Part shown: one piece after another, positions 1 through 8,016 of the stretch
Layout of the letters: every line of letters begins with the position of its first letter
Numbering within the stretch: the first letter of the stretch is position 1
NCBI GenBank assembly: GCA_001013295.1
Contig: LAZY01000014.1
Coordinates: forward strand, 42,550-106,549
Length of the DNA: 64,000 nt
Source: Chryseobacterium indologenes
GTDB lineage: Bacteria > Bacteroidota > Bacteroidia > Flavobacteriales > Weeksellaceae
Reading direction: 5' to 3'
Made by a program: the position numbers and the translations under genes
Notes under the pieces: generated by a model
Databases searched by the model: none
Seen by the model: the letters and a program-made list of their open reading frames with translations, nothing else
What the model was told of the DNA's origin: nothing

Positions 1-1
1 T

Positions 2-484
2 TGGGGAGCCAATAAAGAATTTTATGATGATCAAAATAAATTTTCACCTTTGTTGAAAGAATGTGATATTTTCTTCCCCTCATTATATACTTTTTATAGT
101 AATCGTGCAGCCGTACTTGCTAATGGTAATTATCTGGAAAATAACCTCAATGGAGCCATAAAGTTAGGGCTTCAGTATAAAAAACCTGTTTATGTATTTA
201 TGTGGCATAGATATCATAATAGTAACGAAAAAGACAGTATGAAAGAAATTCCGGATAATATATGGAAGGATCAAATGGAAACTCTTGCTAGTCAAAATGT
301 AAATGGTAAATTTGTGGACGGAATTTTATGGTGGGGAGCTGACGCCTACTTTTATGAGAGACCTGAAGCTGAAAATATGAGAAAAGAATTTAAGGGAACA
401 TTAAACAGCTTCATTACTCATAATGATGAATCAATAATAAGAAAAGCAAAGATAATAAACGACGTTTTACAAAGTAAAAAATGA
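2..484 (+). CDS. Unidentified protein, 3' part only (cut by window edge)
   Basis: The reading frame is open from base 2, so the gene starts upstream of the window; an internal TTG at 50 is not a convincing start. About 160 residues are visible. They are rich in aromatic residues, with KKPVYVFMWHRYH and a later DGILWWGADAYFYE. The alternation of strand-like stretches with aromatic motifs loosely recalls the C-terminal half of a TIM-barrel glycosidase (hyaluronidase-like GH56 proteins have a similar PVY...W pattern), but this is a weak impression. The stop overlaps the next start as ATGA (481-484), so it is translationally coupled to the sugar amidotransferase and belongs to the polysaccharide operon. 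Function is not assigned. Confidence 0.7.
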   Translation, partial: WGANKEFYDDQNKFSPLLKECDIFFPSLYTFYSNRAAVLANGNYLENNLNGAIKLGLQYKKPVYVFMWHRYHNSNEKDSMKEIPDNIWKDQMETLASQNVNGKFVDGILWWGADAYFYERPEAENMRKEFKGTLNSFITHNDESIIRKAKIINDVLQSKK

Positions 485-1626
485 TGAATAATAGACCATA
501 TCAAATCTGTACAAAAACAATAATGGATACTACAGACCCTAATATTATTTTTAATGAAAAAGGGGAAAGTGATTATTATACTAATTTTAAAGAAAATATT
601 GAACCGAATTGGCATACAGATCAGCAAGGATATGATGAATTGATGAAAATCGCTGATAGAATCAAAAAAACATCCAAAAATAAAGATTTTGATTGTATTA
701 TAGGATTAAGCGGAGGATTGGACAGCTCTTATGCCGCCTATGTGGCAAAAGAAATCATGGGAATCCGTCCTTTAATTTTTCACGTAGATGCAGGATGGAA
801 TACAGATAAAGCAGTAGGTAATATTGAAAAATTGATCAATGGTCTGAATCTCGATCTATATACGGAAGTAATTAATTGGGAAGAAATGAAAGATCTACAG
901 GTTGCATTTCTGAAGTCTCAAATTTCAGACCAGGATTTACCTCAGGACTATGCTTTCTTTTCCGCACTTTATAAATTTGCCAGAAAGAATAAAATCAATT
1001 ATGTACTTACAGGAAGTAATTTCTCAACAGAATGTTGTAGAGAGCCAGAAGAATGGGGGGGATTTCCTGGTATAGATACTACTTTAGTGAAAGATATTCA
1101 TTCTAAATTTGGAAAAAGACCTCTTAAAACATTTCCATTGGTCGATATTCTTTCTTACAAAATTCTTTACAAATATGTATATGGAATGGAAGTATTTAAA
1201 CCATTAAATCTTGTTCCATTTAATAAAAAAGATGCAGAGACACTCTTGGTTGATAAATTTGGATGGGAACCATTCCAGCATAAGCACCATGAGTCAAGAT
1301 TCACCCGTTTTTACGAAGATTATTGGCTGCCAAGAAAATTCGGGTATCAAAAAAGAAAAGCACATTTTTCTTCACTTATTCTTACAGGTCAGATGACCAG
1401 AGAAGAGGCTTTAGACAGAGTATCAAGACCTGAACTTTCAGAAGAATTCTTACAAAAAGAGTTTGAATATGTTGCCAATAAATTAGATCTTACGAAAGAA
1501 GAGCTCCAGGAGATCTTTGAAGGAGAAAATAAAACATATAAGGAGTATAAAAATAAAATGGGTATCATCAAATTTGGTGCCCAGACTATGCAGAAGCTAG
1601 GTTTAGAAAAGAGATTATTCAGATGA
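481..1626 (+). CDS. wbuX: N-acetyl sugar amidotransferase, WbuX/WbpG/PseA family
   Basis: 381 residues, the usual length for this family. It is an ATP-dependent PP-loop amidotransferase that converts an N-acetyl group on a nucleotide sugar to an acetamidino group, using ammonia from a HisH-type glutaminase. The PP-loop SGGLDS is at residues 77-82, followed by a DAGWNTD segment typical of the domain. As I recall the family, the N-terminus carries two Cys pairs around MDTTDP; here only one Cys (about residue 10) remains and the second pair is replaced by SDYY. It overlaps the HisH-like gene by ATGA and heads an amidation trio. Next to FnlABC-type genes the most likely substrate is the FucNAc moiety (giving FucNAm, as inferred for E. 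coli O145), but the substrate is inferred from context only. Confidence 0.85.
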   Translation: MMNNRPYQICTKTIMDTTDPNIIFNEKGESDYYTNFKENIEPNWHTDQQGYDELMKIADRIKKTSKNKDFDCIIGLSGGLDSSYAAYVAKEIMGIRPLIFHVDAGWNTDKAVGNIEKLINGLNLDLYTEVINWEEMKDLQVAFLKSQISDQDLPQDYAFFSALYKFARKNKINYVLTGSNFSTECCREPEEWGGFPGIDTTLVKDIHSKFGKRPLKTFPLVDILSYKILYKYVYGMEVFKPLNLVPFNKKDAETLLVDKFGWEPFQHKHHESRFTRFYEDYWLPRKFGYQKRKAHFSSLILTGQMTREEALDRVSRPELSEEFLQKEFEYVANKLDLTKEELQEIFEGENKTYKEYKNKMGIIKFGAQTMQKLGLEKRLFR

Positions 1627-2237
1627 TAACAATTATAGATTACGGTGTAGGAAATATTAATGCTTTTGTAAATGTTTACAAAAGAGTAGATGTGCCTGTA
1701 AAAATTGCTAAGACAAAAGAAGATCTGGAAGGAGCACAAAAGCTTATTCTTCCTGGAGTAGGACATTTTGATCATGCCATGACTCAGCTGAATAATTCAG
1801 GAATGAGAGACCGACTTGATGATTTAGTACTGAATCACAAAATACCTGTCATTGGAATTTGTGTGGGAATGCAGATGATGGCAAACAATAGTGATGAAGG
1901 AAGCATGGAAGGTCTTAAATGGATTGATGCTACTGTTAAAAAATTTGATGAAACCAAAATCAAACAGGTTACCAGGCTGCCTCATATGGGTTGGAATGAT
2001 GTAAAACCTGTAAAAGATGTAGGGCTATTCAAAGGACTGGAAGAAAATTCAATTTTTTATTTCCTCCATACCTATTATTTTGAATGCAATAATAATGAAG
2101 ATATTATGGCTGTTACAGAATATGGGGGAGAATTTGCTTCTGCAGCACATCACGAAAATAAATACGGGATACAATTCCATCCGGAAAAAAGTCACCATTA
2201 TGGTGAGATTTTATTACACAATTTTGCAAAACTTTAA
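1623..2237 (+). CDS. wbuY: HisH-type glutamine amidotransferase of sugar amidation (WbuY-like)
   Basis: 204 residues, a class I glutamine amidotransferase of the HisH family. It hydrolyses glutamine and passes ammonia to a partner. The catalytic triad is visible: Cys80 in GICVGMQMM, and His186 and Glu188 in QFHPEKS. The oxyanion-strand motif HMGWN is also present. It overlaps wbuX by four bases and is followed six bases later by a HisF-like gene. No histidine biosynthesis gene lies nearby, and the position inside a surface polysaccharide operon argues for the amidation paralogue (WbuY/HisH2) rather than the histidine enzyme. By sequence alone it would be called hisH. Confidence 0.88.
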   Translation: MITIIDYGVGNINAFVNVYKRVDVPVKIAKTKEDLEGAQKLILPGVGHFDHAMTQLNNSGMRDRLDDLVLNHKIPVIGICVGMQMMANNSDEGSMEGLKWIDATVKKFDETKIKQVTRLPHMGWNDVKPVKDVGLFKGLEENSIFYFLHTYYFECNNNEDIMAVTEYGGEFASAAHHENKYGIQFHPEKSHHYGEILLHNFAKL

Positions 2238-2243
2238 GAGTCT

Positions 2244-3008
2244 ATGTTAAGACCCAGAATTATACCATCTCTTCTTATTCAAGATAACGGGCTTGTAAAA
2301 ACAGTCAACTTTAAAAATCCCAAATATGTGGGAGACCCTATCAATGCGGTAAGAATATTCAATGAGAAAGAAGTTGATGAACTTGCTATATTCAATATTG
2401 ATGCTACAGATAAAGGATTAGAACCCAATTATAGCTTAATTGAAAGAATTGCTAATCAATCGAGAATGCCTCTTTGCTATGGTGGCGGAGTAAAAACCGT
2501 GGAACAGGCACAGAGAATTTTTGGACTTGGAATAGAGAAAATTGCACTTTCTTCCGCTGTTCTTCAAAACCCTCAATTGATCACTCAAATTGCGGAAAGG
2601 GTAGGAGCACAAAGCGTTATTGTTGTACTAGATGTAAAGAAAAAGCTTTTTGGAGGTTATGAGGTTTATACTCATAATGGTAAAAAATCTACAGGCATTA
2701 ATCCTTTTAAATTTGCAGAAGAAGCTCAGAAGTTAGGGGCGGGAGAAATTATTATCAATTCAATCGATCAGGATGGTGTTATGAAGGGATATGATATGGG
2801 GCTGATTGATAAGGTGAGAGAAAAGATTTCATTACCGCTTACTGTTTTAGGAGGAGCAGGTTCTTTGAATGATATTAAACAAGTTGTAGATAAACACGGA
2901 ATAATTGGGGTTGCAGCAGGCAGTCTATTTGTATTTAAAGGAGTATACAAAGCTGTATTGATCAATTACCCTACTTTTGAAGAAAAGGAAAAACTAAGAC
3001 AAAAATAA
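2244..3008 (+). CDS. wbuZ: HisF-like protein of sugar amidation (WbuZ-like)
   Basis: 254 residues, a full-length (beta/alpha)8 barrel of the HisF family. In histidine synthesis HisF uses two catalytic aspartates, Asp11 and Asp130 in Thermotoga numbering. The second is kept here (residue 130, VVLDVKKK). The first is not: the usual IIPCLDVKDG reads IIPSLLIQDNG, with Leu at position 11. This supports a role as ammonia channel or partner for the HisH-like and WbuX-like proteins rather than as imidazole-glycerol-phosphate synthase. It is the third gene of the amidation trio. A gap of about 110 bases follows before the next operon block. Confidence 0.87.
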   Translation: MLRPRIIPSLLIQDNGLVKTVNFKNPKYVGDPINAVRIFNEKEVDELAIFNIDATDKGLEPNYSLIERIANQSRMPLCYGGGVKTVEQAQRIFGLGIEKIALSSAVLQNPQLITQIAERVGAQSVIVVLDVKKKLFGGYEVYTHNGKKSTGINPFKFAEEAQKLGAGEIIINSIDQDGVMKGYDMGLIDKVREKISLPLTVLGGAGSLNDIKQVVDKHGIIGVAAGSLFVFKGVYKAVLINYPTFEEKEKLRQK

Positions 3009-3119
3009 TCTTCAATTATAAAAAAGAATAAATCCAATCATATTGAAATTCAAAACTTTTCTTTTTTGTAGAAAATGTTTAATGAATATCAAAAATATAG
3101 ATAGGTTAAGCAACACATT

Positions 3120-4154
3120 ATGCAGATAAGAGATAAAATACTTCTTATAACAGGCGGAACTGGTTCATTTGGTACTGCTGTTTTAAGAAAATTCATAAAT
3201 ACCGATCACTTCAAAGAAATCAGGATTTTTTCACGTGATGAGAAAAAACAGGATGATATGAGAAATCAGTTTAAAAATGATAAACTGAAATTCTATATCG
3301 GAGATGTAAGAGATTATAAAAGTATTGAGCCTGCCATGAGAGGAGTAGATTATGTTTTCCATGCAGCAGCTCTTAAACAGGTCCCTTCATGTGAATTTTT
3401 CCCGATGCAGGCTGTAAAAACAAATGTAGAAGGAACTCAGAATGTTATTGATGCAGCAGCCAGAAATAATGTAAAAAAAGTAATCTGTTTAAGTACGGAT
3501 AAAGCTGCCTATCCTATTAACGCAATGGGAATATCTAAGGCGATGATGGAAAAAGTAGCTGTAGCCGCATCTAGAAATCTTGAAGAAACAGTAGTTTGTC
3601 TTACAAGATATGGTAATGTAATGGCTTCCAGAGGATCTGTAATTCCATTATTTATAAAACAGATTAAAAATGGTGACCCGATTACGATAACGGATCCTAA
3701 TATGACTCGATTCCTGATGTCGTTAGAAGAAGCGGTAGATCTTGTTTTATTTGCTTTTGAACATGGAAATCCAGGTGATTTATTTGTCAATAAAGCTCCT
3801 GCAGGAACAATAGGTGATCTGGCTCAGGCATTAAAAGATATGTTTAAAGCAGAGAACCCAATAAAAATAATAGGAACAAGACACGGAGAAAAATTATATG
3901 AAACTCTTTGCACTCGTGAAGAGATGCTAAAAGCAGAAGATATGGGTGATTTCTACAGAATTCCTGCAGATAACAGAGATTTGAATTATGCACAGTATTT
4001 CTCCGAAGGACTGGAAGATATATCCAAAATTGAAGATTACCATTCTCATAATACAGAACAGCAGGATGTGGAGGGAATGAAAAAGCTTTTGTTGAAACTT
4101 CCTCTTATAAGGAAAGAGGTATTGGGAGAAGATGTAATGCAATATCCTGATTAA
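3120..4154 (+). CDS. capE: UDP-GlcNAc 4,6-dehydratase/5-epimerase (CapE/FnlA)
   Basis: 344 residues, the normal length. First step of UDP-N-acetyl-L-fucosamine synthesis, making a UDP-4-keto-6-deoxy sugar from UDP-GlcNAc. The Rossmann dinucleotide-binding motif GGTGSFG is near residue 12. The catalytic region reads NAMGISKAMMEK: a Met stands where most short-chain dehydrogenases have Tyr, which is characteristic of CapE-type enzymes, and the Lys is kept. YGNVMASRGSV is also typical. Genes for the next two steps (CapF and CapG) follow at 4592 and 6878, so the pathway is complete in this operon. Alternative names are FnlA and WbjB. Confidence 0.9.
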   Translation: MQIRDKILLITGGTGSFGTAVLRKFINTDHFKEIRIFSRDEKKQDDMRNQFKNDKLKFYIGDVRDYKSIEPAMRGVDYVFHAAALKQVPSCEFFPMQAVKTNVEGTQNVIDAAARNNVKKVICLSTDKAAYPINAMGISKAMMEKVAVAASRNLEETVVCLTRYGNVMASRGSVIPLFIKQIKNGDPITITDPNMTRFLMSLEEAVDLVLFAFEHGNPGDLFVNKAPAGTIGDLAQALKDMFKAENPIKIIGTRHGEKLYETLCTREEMLKAEDMGDFYRIPADNRDLNYAQYFSEGLEDISKIEDYHSHNTEQQDVEGMKKLLLKLPLIRKEVLGEDVMQYPD

Positions 4155-4167
4155 AAAATATGTGATA

Positions 4168-4590
4168 ATGAATACACCTGAAATTTTTGAAGGCGGAAAA
4201 CATTCAGATAGGAGAGGAAGTCTCTTTTTCAACAATAATTTTGATGCTTCTGAGATTAAAAGAATATATTGTATAGAAAATACAGATCTGAATTTTATAA
4301 GAGGCTGGACAGGACATAAAATTGAACAGCGTTGGTTTTCTGCACTTCAGGGAAGTTTTACAATAAAACTAATCAAAATTGATGATTGGATCACCCCATT
4401 GAAAAGATCAGAAATTCTAAAATATCACTTAAATGCTGAAAAGCTTGATGTACTTCATATTCCCAGTGGATATGTCAGTGCTATCCAGGCTGATGAAGAA
4501 GGGGCAAAATTATTAGTAATGGCAAATTACTCTTTAGGAGAAATAGATGATGATTATCGTTTTCCTATAGATTATTTTGAAAATTTATAA
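4168..4590 (+). CDS. Cupin-fold sugar epimerase-like protein (WxcM/FdtA-like)
   Basis: About 140 residues. The ATG at 4168 is preferred over the upstream GTG at 4162. The sequence looks like a small dTDP-sugar 3,5-epimerase or 3,4-ketoisomerase type cupin: GGKHSDRRGSLFF near the start, FIRGWTGHKIEQRWFSALQGSF in the middle and LHIPSGYVSAIQA towards the end. The arrangement RG-W-H-x-Q-R-W matches WxcM-C/FdtA-like proteins. It lies between capE and capF, 14 bases after one and 2 before the other. The exact reaction is not evident; it may act on the keto-sugar made by CapE, or on a separate sugar of the repeat unit. Confidence 0.7.
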   Translation: MNTPEIFEGGKHSDRRGSLFFNNNFDASEIKRIYCIENTDLNFIRGWTGHKIEQRWFSALQGSFTIKLIKIDDWITPLKRSEILKYHLNAEKLDVLHIPSGYVSAIQADEEGAKLLVMANYSLGEIDDDYRFPIDYFENL

Positions 4591-4591
4591 C

Positions 4592-5710
4592 ATGAAAAGA
4601 ATAGGAATTACAGGGCAGAATGGATTTGTAGGATCTCATTTATATAATACTATAGGCCTTGCTCCTGAGGAATTTGAAAGAATTGATTTTGAAAAAGAAT
4701 TTTTCAGTGACTCAGAAAAATTAGACCGTTTTGTAAAACAATGTGATGTTATTGTACATTTAGCGGCAATGAACCGTCACACTGATCCGGAGGTTATTTT
4801 TAATAATAATATCAATCTAGTCAAAGAATTAATAGATTCTTTGGAAAGAACAGGATCCAAAGCTCATGTTCTGTTTTCATCCTCTTCTCAGGAAGAAAAA
4901 GATAACCTGTACGGAAAATCTAAAAAAGAAGGAAGAGAGCTGTTTTCAGAATGGGCAAAAAGATCTGGAGGTATTTTTACCGGTATGATCATTCCAAATG
5001 TTTTCGGACCTTTTGGGAAGCCTAATTATAATTCCTTTATCGCGACATTTTGTCATAAACTTACCCATGGAGAAGCTCCCAGCATAGATAATGACGGAGA
5101 AGTCAGACTGATTTATGTAGGAGAACTTGTTCAGGAAATCATAAATAATATCCAAACTGGAGAAACCAGAGAATTATATGAAGTTTCCCATACTTCAGTG
5201 AATAAAGTTTCAGAAGTACTTGAGAAGCTGGGGAACTTTAAGCAACTTTATTTTGATAACGGAGAAATTCCGGAACTGAAGACAAAATTTGATTTAAATC
5301 TGTTCAATACTTTCAGATGTTACTTTGATATAGAACACCACTATCCTGTAAAATTTACACAACATGTAGATCCGAGAGGTGCCTTCGTGGAAGTAATTCG
5401 TTTGGGAATTGGTGGGCAATGCTCTTTCTCTACAACAGTTCCAGGAATCACCAGAGGAAATCATTTTCATACCAGAAAAATAGAAAGGTTTGCTGTAATA
5501 AAAGGAAAAGCGTTGATACAATTAAGAAAAATTGATACAGATGAAGTCTTGGATTTTTATCTGGATGGAAACGAGCCTGCCTACGTAGATATGCCTATCT
5601 GGTATACGCATAATATTAAAAATATAGGAGAAGAAGAATTATATACAATTTTTTGGATCAATGAACCTTTCAATCCGGAAGATTCCGATACTTACTTTTT
5701 AAATGTTTAG
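4592..5710 (+). CDS. capF: UDP-2-acetamido-2,6-dideoxy-L-talose-forming reductase/epimerase (CapF/FnlB)
   Basis: 373 residues from the ATG at 4592. The N-terminal 250 residues are an SDR domain with GITGQNGFVGSH. The C-terminal 120 residues are a cupin domain (FTQHVDPRGAFVE, GNHFHTRK, WYTHNIKN). This two-domain order and length are those of CapF, the second enzyme of UDP-L-FucNAc synthesis, whose cupin epimerises C3 and whose SDR domain reduces C4 with NADPH. It lies directly after the small cupin gene and ends three bases before the polymerase gene. Confidence 0.9.
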   Translation: MKRIGITGQNGFVGSHLYNTIGLAPEEFERIDFEKEFFSDSEKLDRFVKQCDVIVHLAAMNRHTDPEVIFNNNINLVKELIDSLERTGSKAHVLFSSSSQEEKDNLYGKSKKEGRELFSEWAKRSGGIFTGMIIPNVFGPFGKPNYNSFIATFCHKLTHGEAPSIDNDGEVRLIYVGELVQEIINNIQTGETRELYEVSHTSVNKVSEVLEKLGNFKQLYFDNGEIPELKTKFDLNLFNTFRCYFDIEHHYPVKFTQHVDPRGAFVEVIRLGIGGQCSFSTTVPGITRGNHFHTRKIERFAVIKGKALIQLRKIDTDEVLDFYLDGNEPAYVDMPIWYTHNIKNIGEEELYTIFWINEPFNPEDSDTYFLNV

Positions 5711-5712
5711 AT

Positions 5713-6930
5713 ATGGAGATCATAAAGAAAAGTAATGTTGAATTTCTTTTTATTTTTTTCCTGACTTTTGGGTATATCTTTTTCTATTCATTTTCTCGTC
5801 CGTTAGATATTTCGAATGAACTTTTCTCGGTTCCTTTTCGTATTGTTTTGTTGTTGATGAGCTGTTATATTATTTATGCAAATTTTGAAACAATAAAGAA
5901 GAGGAAATTAACAGTTATTTTTACCATTCTTTTTTGGATTTTCTATCTTATTAAAGCGAATTATAGTTTTAATAATGATATTTATTTACAAAAAATATTA
6001 AATAATGAACAAAAAATATATATAAGAATTATCTGTCTGAATCTGATACCCTATATTGCTGTTCTAAGTATCAATTTTTCAAAAAAAATTACAGTTAAAC
6101 TTAATAATTTAATTTTTAACTTTTTATTGATCTTATTGGGGATAAGCTGCTTATATACAATATTTGTGTATACAGAATTTGAAAAATCAAGTGGGATTTT
6201 CGCTGGATATTATATCAGTACAGGACATTACGGTTTATCTTTATTAATCATATCTGTTTTTTATTATTTTCAATCACCTCAAAAATTATTAAAGCCAATT
6301 TTAGGAATTCTAATAGGTATTTTTACTATTTTCAGTGCTTCTGCAAGAAGTCCTATATTGGCAGCGTTTATTATTATATTGATGGCATTGCTATATATAA
6401 ATAAATTAAAATATTGGATTGCATTACTTTCTTTTGTTCTTCTGTTCATTGTGAGTATCTATATTTTAAAACAATCGTCTGTGGCTGACTTTGAATTTAT
6501 TACCAGAATGTATGATGCTATTTTTGAAGGTAATGGATATGGTAGAGCTTATTATTTAACAAAAGGATGGGTTATTTTTAAAAATAACATACCTTTCGGA
6601 GGACGTATTTTATTTGAAGATGGTTTGTATCCACATAATATTTTCATTGAAGTATTGATGAGTATGGGAATTGTTGGTATCATTTTATTTTTTCTGTATT
6701 TTAAAGATGTAGGGAAATTTAGAATAAAATATATCAGAAATAATATATACTATTTACCATTTGTTTTGTTTTTTATTCAATACTTTGTTCTTGTTTTAAC
6801 TTCATATAATATATTTGCAAACTTGGAGTTTTGGACTTTTTCAGCAGTATTTATATCTATAATTTTATTTTGTAATGATGAAGAAATTAAAAGTAATGAC
6901 GGTCGTAGGAACACGACCGGAGATTATTAG
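5713..6930 (+). CDS. wzy: O-antigen/capsule polymerase, Wzy-like membrane protein
   Basis: 405 residues, strongly hydrophobic with about ten to twelve predicted membrane spans and a larger external loop around residues 250-310 (GNGYGRAYYLTKGW, PHNIFIEVLMSMG). The PHNIFIEVLMSMG stretch is typical of the Wzy_C/O-antigen polymerase superfamily. It likely joins undecaprenyl-linked repeat units at the periplasmic face of the inner membrane. The gene is visibly more AT-rich than its neighbours, as is usual for wzy. It overlaps the following capG by about 53 bases. A ligase (WaaL) is the alternative, but the operon position favours the polymerase. Confidence 0.8.
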   Translation: MEIIKKSNVEFLFIFFLTFGYIFFYSFSRPLDISNELFSVPFRIVLLLMSCYIIYANFETIKKRKLTVIFTILFWIFYLIKANYSFNNDIYLQKILNNEQKIYIRIICLNLIPYIAVLSINFSKKITVKLNNLIFNFLLILLGISCLYTIFVYTEFEKSSGIFAGYYISTGHYGLSLLIISVFYYFQSPQKLLKPILGILIGIFTIFSASARSPILAAFIIILMALLYINKLKYWIALLSFVLLFIVSIYILKQSSVADFEFITRMYDAIFEGNGYGRAYYLTKGWVIFKNNIPFGGRILFEDGLYPHNIFIEVLMSMGIVGIILFFLYFKDVGKFRIKYIRNNIYYLPFVLFFIQYFVLVLTSYNIFANLEFWTFSAVFISIILFCNDEEIKSNDGRRNTTGDY

Positions 6931-8011
6931 ATTATCAAGAGTATTATCAGCTTTGGATGCTTCTGAAGCTGTAGAACATATTATTGTCCACACAGGGCAG
7001 AATTACGACTATGAGCTTAACCAGATTTTCTTTGAAGATCTTGGATTAAGAAAACCGGACCATTTTCTCGAGGCAGCTGGGAAATCAGCTACGGAGACAG
7101 TAGGGAATATCCTGATCAAGATAGATCCGCTTTTAGAAGAATTACAGCCGGATGCCTTCCTGGTTTTAGGAGATACCAACTCATGTCTTTGTGCAATACC
7201 AGCTAAAAAAAGACAGATTCCGATTTTCCATATGGAAGCAGGGAACAGATGTTTTGATCAGAGAGTACCGGAAGAAACCAATCGTAAAATCGTAGACCAT
7301 ACTTCAGATATTAATTTAACATATTCTGATATTGCCCGTGAATATTTGTTGAGAGAAGGTCTGCCTGCAGACAGAATTATCAAAACAGGATCACCAATGT
7401 TTGAGGTTTTGAATCACTACTTACCTCAGATAGAAAGCTCAGATGTTTTAAAGAGATTAAACTTAGAAGAAGGGAAGTATTTCGTAGTTTCCTCTCACAG
7501 AGAAGAAAATATCAATTCTGAGAGAAATTTTAGAGGGCTGATGGAGTCTTTAAATGCGATTGCTGAAAAATATCAATATCCAATCATTGTATCAACGCAT
7601 CCGCGAACGAAAAATATGATTGATAAAATGCAGTTGGAAATGCGTCCTGAAATTCAATTTCTGAAACCTTTAGGATTCCATGATTATAATGCACTTCAAA
7701 TGAGAAGTTATGCCGTATTATCTGATTCCGGAACAATTTCTGAAGAATCATCAATTCTTAATTTTAGGGCATTAAATATCAGAGAGGCTCACGAAAGACC
7801 TGAAGCAATGGAAGAAACTTCTGTAATGATGGTAGGGCTTTCACCTGAAAGAATTTTACAAGGATTAGTTCAGCTTCAGCAGCAGAAAGTAGGAAAAGAA
7901 AGAAATTACAGACCTGTATCAGATTATTCTATGCCGAATGTTTCTGAGAAAATGGTGAGAATTATTTTAAGTTACACAGATTACGTGAACAGAGTGGTCT
8001 GGAGAAAATAA
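6878..8011 (+). CDS. capG: UDP-N-acetyl-L-talosamine 2-epimerase (CapG/FnlC), WecB family
   Basis: About 377 residues. Two ATGs in tandem (6875 and 6878); the second gives MKKLKVMTVVGTRPE, the standard family start. It is a non-hydrolysing UDP-GlcNAc 2-epimerase family protein: GTRPEIIRL at the start, VLGDTNSC, MEAGNRCFDQRVPEE, SSHREENI and LSDSGTISEE. Together with capE and capF it should complete UDP-N-acetyl-L-fucosamine. A plain UDP-GlcNAc 2-epimerase (ManNAc supply) is possible by family alone, but the phrase NRCFDQRVPEE and the operon favour CapG. Its start lies inside the end of wzy. Confidence 0.87.
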   Translation: MKKLKVMTVVGTRPEIIRLSRVLSALDASEAVEHIIVHTGQNYDYELNQIFFEDLGLRKPDHFLEAAGKSATETVGNILIKIDPLLEELQPDAFLVLGDTNSCLCAIPAKKRQIPIFHMEAGNRCFDQRVPEETNRKIVDHTSDINLTYSDIAREYLLREGLPADRIIKTGSPMFEVLNHYLPQIESSDVLKRLNLEEGKYFVVSSHREENINSERNFRGLMESLNAIAEKYQYPIIVSTHPRTKNMIDKMQLEMRPEIQFLKPLGFHDYNALQMRSYAVLSDSGTISEESSILNFRALNIREAHERPEAMEETSVMMVGLSPERILQGLVQLQQQKVGKERNYRPVSDYSMPNVSEKMVRIILSYTDYVNRVVWRK

Positions 8012-8016
8012 ATATA

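Noticed and set aside
2244..3008. Histidine biosynthesis hisF
   Set aside because: Asp11 is missing and the setting is a polysaccharide operon with a sugar amidotransferase.
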